DNA of 8,122 nt from an uncultured Selenomonadales bacterium (GTDB taxonomy: Bacteria > Bacillota > Negativicutes > Selenomonadales > Selenomonadaceae). Shown here piece by piece: positions 6,556 through 8,122 of the stretch. The stretch's first letter is position 1. The number at the start of each line of letters is the position of its first letter. The notes under the pieces are model-generated. The model was given only the letters and a program-made list of their open reading frames with translations. It was not told the origin of the DNA and searched no databases. The stretch lies in NCBI GenBank assembly GCA_937877565.1, contig CALFJB010000012.1:1-8122 (forward strand), read 5' to 3'. A program made the translations under genes and the position numbers.

Positions 6556-6567
6556 AAGGAGAGCAGT

Positions 6568-6885
6568 ATGAAAATTTACTACAATTCAATTTTCCGGCAG
6601 TTTATATTTGTGGCATATTTAAACCCGACCAAAAGAATAATGGACGCGATAGTTGTGGAAAATGAAAACGACTTTACAAGCGCAATTTCGCTTGTAAAAT
6701 TTTTAAAAATCCAAAAAGCAAAAATCGTAGATGTTACGACAGAATGCGACGCCGCCGGAAAAATACTTATAGCGATAGACATAAAGAGCGCGGACGGCGG
6801 AAATTCACGTTGCGGCGCAGTATTTTCTAATCAGAAAACAGCCGACGATTTTTGCGAATTTATCAAATATGTATTTAAGGATTGA
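6568..6885 (+). CDS. Small protein of unknown function, paralogue-like to the RHH protein's C-terminal part
   Basis: A 105-residue protein with AAGGAG at 6556-6561, 6 bases before the ATG. No known family is recognised. Two beta-beta-alpha units can be read: strands around 11-18 and 24-30 with a helix at about 35-48, then strands around 51-57 and 64-72 with a final helix. FSNQKTADDFCEFIKYVF (86-103) aligns without gaps with residues 147-164 of the RHH-like protein (same F-S-N-x-K-T-A opening). The first unit may itself be an older duplicate of the second. Contains four cysteines-or-fewer in scattered positions, with no metal-site pattern. It overlaps nothing; the next gene starts 6 bases after its stop. 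Confidence 0.75.
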   Translation: MKIYYNSIFRQFIFVAYLNPTKRIMDAIVVENENDFTSAISLVKFLKIQKAKIVDVTTECDAAGKILIAIDIKSADGGNSRCGAVFSNQKTADDFCEFIKYVFKD

Positions 6886-6890
6886 AACAA

Positions 6891-7106
6891 ATGCTTACTG
6901 AATTAGATAACCAAATTGTCGAAAAAATTAATAACTTGCAAAAACTTGAAACCGAAATTAGGCAATATGAAATTGAAGCCGTTGATTTGAGAAAACAGGC
7001 GGACAAAATGCATTTCCTTATAAAGTGCAACCGCGACAGAATCAAAGAATTGCACGCGGAAATTTCAAAACTTTACGCCGAAAGAGTGCAATCAAGGAGT
7101 AAATAA
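6891..7106 (+). CDS. Short coiled-coil protein, copy A
   Basis: A 71-residue, almost wholly helical protein with heptad-like spacing of Leu/Ile (LDNQIVEKINNLQKLETEI and onward) and many charged residues. ATG 6891 is chosen because AAGGA at 6877-6881 gives 9 bases of spacing. The in-frame TTG at 6882 lies too close to that site. The chain ends in a basic tail after KLYAERV. It resembles the next gene product over its whole length. A scaffold, chaperone or tail-assembly helper is possible, but no function can be assigned. Confidence 0.7.
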   Translation: MLTELDNQIVEKINNLQKLETEIRQYEIEAVDLRKQADKMHFLIKCNRDRIKELHAEISKLYAERVQSRSK

Positions 7107-7154
7107 AAGCCAAAAGTCAGATTGTTAGGAACGCTATTTTTCCTGCCTAAAGGT

Positions 7155-7379
7155 ATGTCACAGGTTGACGGCAACATTATCAAAAAAATTTTGGATATTC
7201 GAGGCTATGAATTGCAACAACTGAACGTCCAGGAAGAAATTTTGAACGCTGAAAAAACTATTAGGAACCTGCGGGCGCGGGAACAATATTTGAAAGAAAC
7301 AATACGTCAGGAGCAGGACGAACTTTTCAAATTGTACGATGATAAAATTCTGCATTGTACGGTAGGTTTTAACCGTTGA
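7155..7379 (+). CDS. Short coiled-coil protein, copy B
   Basis: A 74-residue, mostly helical protein that aligns without gaps to copy A with an offset of one residue. Shared anchors are D-x-x-I-x-x-K-I near the start and I-[KR]-x-x-x-x-E-[IL]-x-KLY near the end. ATG 7155 fits the start of copy A but has no usable ribosome binding site (AAAGG lies only one base away). An in-frame TTG at 7122 would add 11 residues and also lacks one. Copy B is in the same frame as copy A, separated only by the TAA at 7104-7106 and 48 bases. It may be translated by coupling or be decaying. Confidence 0.55.
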   Translation: MSQVDGNIIKKILDIRGYELQQLNVQEEILNAEKTIRNLRAREQYLKETIRQEQDELFKLYDDKILHCTVGFNR

Positions 7380-7397
7380 CAAATTCCTTTCTTTATC

Positions 7398-7513
7398 ACC
7401 GACGCAGATTTGACTGCGCAGGCAATGTCGGTACAAGAATATGGCAAGGTTTATTTTTGGCAAAAAAAAATAAGGCTTGATTTTCCAAACCCTGCCTTGC
7501 CTTGCCATACTTG
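7398..7513. other. Gene-free segment with large inverted repeats (structured RNA or terminator)
   Basis: The gap 7380-7639 has no credible gene; this is its structured first half. ACCGAC (7398-7403) pairs with GTCGGT (7427-7432) around an inner GCAG/CTGC stem. Next, TATGGCAAGG (7440-7449) pairs perfectly with CCTTGCCATA (7500-7509), extended by CAAG/CTTG (7434-7437 with 7510-7513). Inside it, AAGGCTTG (7472-7479) can pair with CAA (7486-7488) and GCCTT (7494-7498). On the minus strand that inner hairpin is followed by a T run, so it would work as an intrinsic terminator for minus-strand transcripts. On the plus strand no T tail follows. Could be an operon-end structure, a small RNA or a DNA-level site. 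Confidence 0.5.
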
Positions 7514-7539
7514 ACCACCGCCCAATGATATTGTAAAAT
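7511..7539 (+). promoter_or_regulatory. Sigma-70 promoter for the gene at 7643
   Basis: TTGACC (7511-7516), a 17-base spacer and TAAAAT (7534-7539): five of six matches in each box. The -35 overlaps the end of the large inverted repeat, and the -10 lies in a small GATATT-GTAA-AATATC hairpin (7527-7542). Start near 7546 would give a leader of about 97 bases. Confidence 0.6.
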
Positions 7540-7564
7540 ATCTTCATAAAATAAAACCAAATAA

Positions 7565-7638
7565 TGACGCGAAGTCAAGGGGCTTTTTTCTATACCCGCT
7601 TGTAATTTTAGCAAGAAAACGACAACGCGTCAAGGAGG
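7565..7638 (+). promoter_or_regulatory. Structured leader that can cover the ribosome binding site
   Basis: TGACGCG (7565-7571) is complementary to CGCGTCA (7626-7632), which touches the AGGAGG at 7633-7638. Enclosed is a hairpin, CAAGGGG (7576-7582) with CCC and CTTG (7595-7597, 7599-7602). A competing local stem TGAC/GTCA (7565-7568 with 7574-7577) would free the long-range partner. GTCAAGG occurs twice (7574-7580, 7629-7635), so the two copies could exchange partners. A switch-like role is inference. Confidence 0.35.
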
Positions 7639-7642
7639 AGTG

Positions 7643-7894
7643 ATGAAATTGATAGACAAAAATGCGCCGTTGCGTTTTCAGTTTTTAACTTTGCAGGAAG
7701 TTGAAAACGAAGAATTAAACCGCGATGATAATGTTTTGTACATTGTCGACGATGACGGCACGAACTGCGCTTGCGTTGAATTTCAAACGCGAAATTGCGG
7801 CAATGTTAAGGCGCTTACACGTTTTCTTGACCTCTACCGGCAAGCTGAAAAAGCAAAACTTTTGACTGTTATTTCTACCACGAACGCCAATTAG
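7643..7894 (+). CDS. Small protein of unknown function, possible single beta-beta-alpha unit
   Basis: An 83-residue protein. AGGAGG at 7633-7638 stands 4 bases before ATG 7643; a GTG at 7640, inside the extended ribosome binding site, is the less likely start. Strands are predicted at about 10-16 and 31-36 and 42-48, followed by a helix at about 53-70. FQTRNCGNVKALTRFLDLY (47-65) has the same strand-turn-helix outline as the ends of the proteins at 4430, 6196 and 6568, with weaker residue identity, so kinship is possible only. Three cysteines (42, 44, 52) cluster near the turn. It has its own promoter and leader, unlike the genes upstream. Confidence 0.7.
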   Translation: MKLIDKNAPLRFQFLTLQEVENEELNRDDNVLYIVDDDGTNCACVEFQTRNCGNVKALTRFLDLYRQAEKAKLLTVISTTNAN

Positions 7895-7941
7895 ACCGTT
7901 TCCACTACATTTACATTAAAGCACGTATGGAGGATACAATT

Positions 7942-8122
7942 ATGAATTTTGATTCGGATACCGCGTCCATCACGCCGCCCATAAACGATGATGTTCCAGA
8001 CGCGCAGGTAATTTTTGACAAAAAAAAATTATCCTTTTATAATAATGCCGTAAATTTTAATAAAAACGAACTTGAAAGTTCGGCGGACTTTCATTGTCAT
8101 TTTACTAGTGGCGGTGGAAATT
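7942..8122 (+). CDS. Start of an unrecognised gene, cut by the window edge
   Basis: Sixty codons remain open from ATG 7942 to the right edge. GGAGGA at 7929-7934 gives 7 bases of spacing, a strong start. The N-terminus (MNFDSDTASITPPINDDVPD) is acidic, Pro-rich and without a signal peptide or membrane segment, so probably disordered. The visible end, FHCHFTSGGGN, belongs to no motif I can name. It follows the previous gene by 47 bases with no terminator between, so it is probably co-transcribed with it. A structural or tail-related protein would fit the setting, but nothing in the visible part shows it. Confidence 0.65.
   Translation, partial: MNFDSDTASITPPINDDVPDAQVIFDKKKLSFYNNAVNFNKNELESSADFHCHFTSGGGN

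Noticed and set aside
7158..7547. 129-codon minus strand reading frame
   Set aside because: Half lies antisense to coiled-coil copy B and half in the hairpin segment. It has no ribosome binding site and a sequence typical of antisense shadows (runs of F, L, I).

Overview
The window looks like part of a phage-derived mobile element (satellite, defective prophage or phage-plasmid) in an AT-rich bacterium that uses strong AGGAGG-type ribosome binding sites. A Firmicutes-type host is plausible, possibly one of the Negativicutes, but this rests on base composition, ribosome binding sites and general protein character only, and I hold it weakly. All genes I accept lie on the + strand. No integrase, terminase, portal, prohead protease or attachment site is visible inside the window.

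Layout. (1) 2-3106: a large primase-helicase, with an HTH domain, a zinc ribbon, a TOPRIM domain and a VapE/D5-like helicase. Its reading frame is open to the left edge, so the true start may be outside. (2) 3107-3743: about 640 bases without a convincing gene. It begins with an AT-rich terminator-like hairpin. It then holds ten copies of TGGTAGAA-type 7-9-mers, arranged almost symmetrically around an AT-rich core that carries two 20-bp direct repeats. I read this as the replication origin served by the primase. The last part holds a probable promoter and operators for the next gene. (3) 3744-4334: an XRE-family repressor-like regulator. (4) 4335-4429: an extended consensus sigma-70 promoter bracketed by inverted and direct repeats, which looks like a switch for the next operon. 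(5) 4430-7379: that operon holds a ribbon-helix-helix-like protein, an HK97-fold major capsid protein, two small proteins, and a tandem pair of short coiled-coil proteins. (6) 7380-7639: a gene-free stretch with large RNA-level hairpins, a second good promoter and a structured leader. (7) 7643-7894: another small protein. (8) 7942-8122: the beginning of a gene that runs off the right edge.

How it may work together (inference). The primase-helicase would recognise and open the iteron origin. The XRE protein would hold the capsid-operon promoter off until induction. The capsid operon would supply the element's own shell, or one used together with a helper phage. Two observations stand out: the iteron origin, and a small beta-beta-alpha domain that seems to recur in the RHH protein and in at least two, possibly three, small proteins around the capsid gene. 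I know of no named family for that domain.
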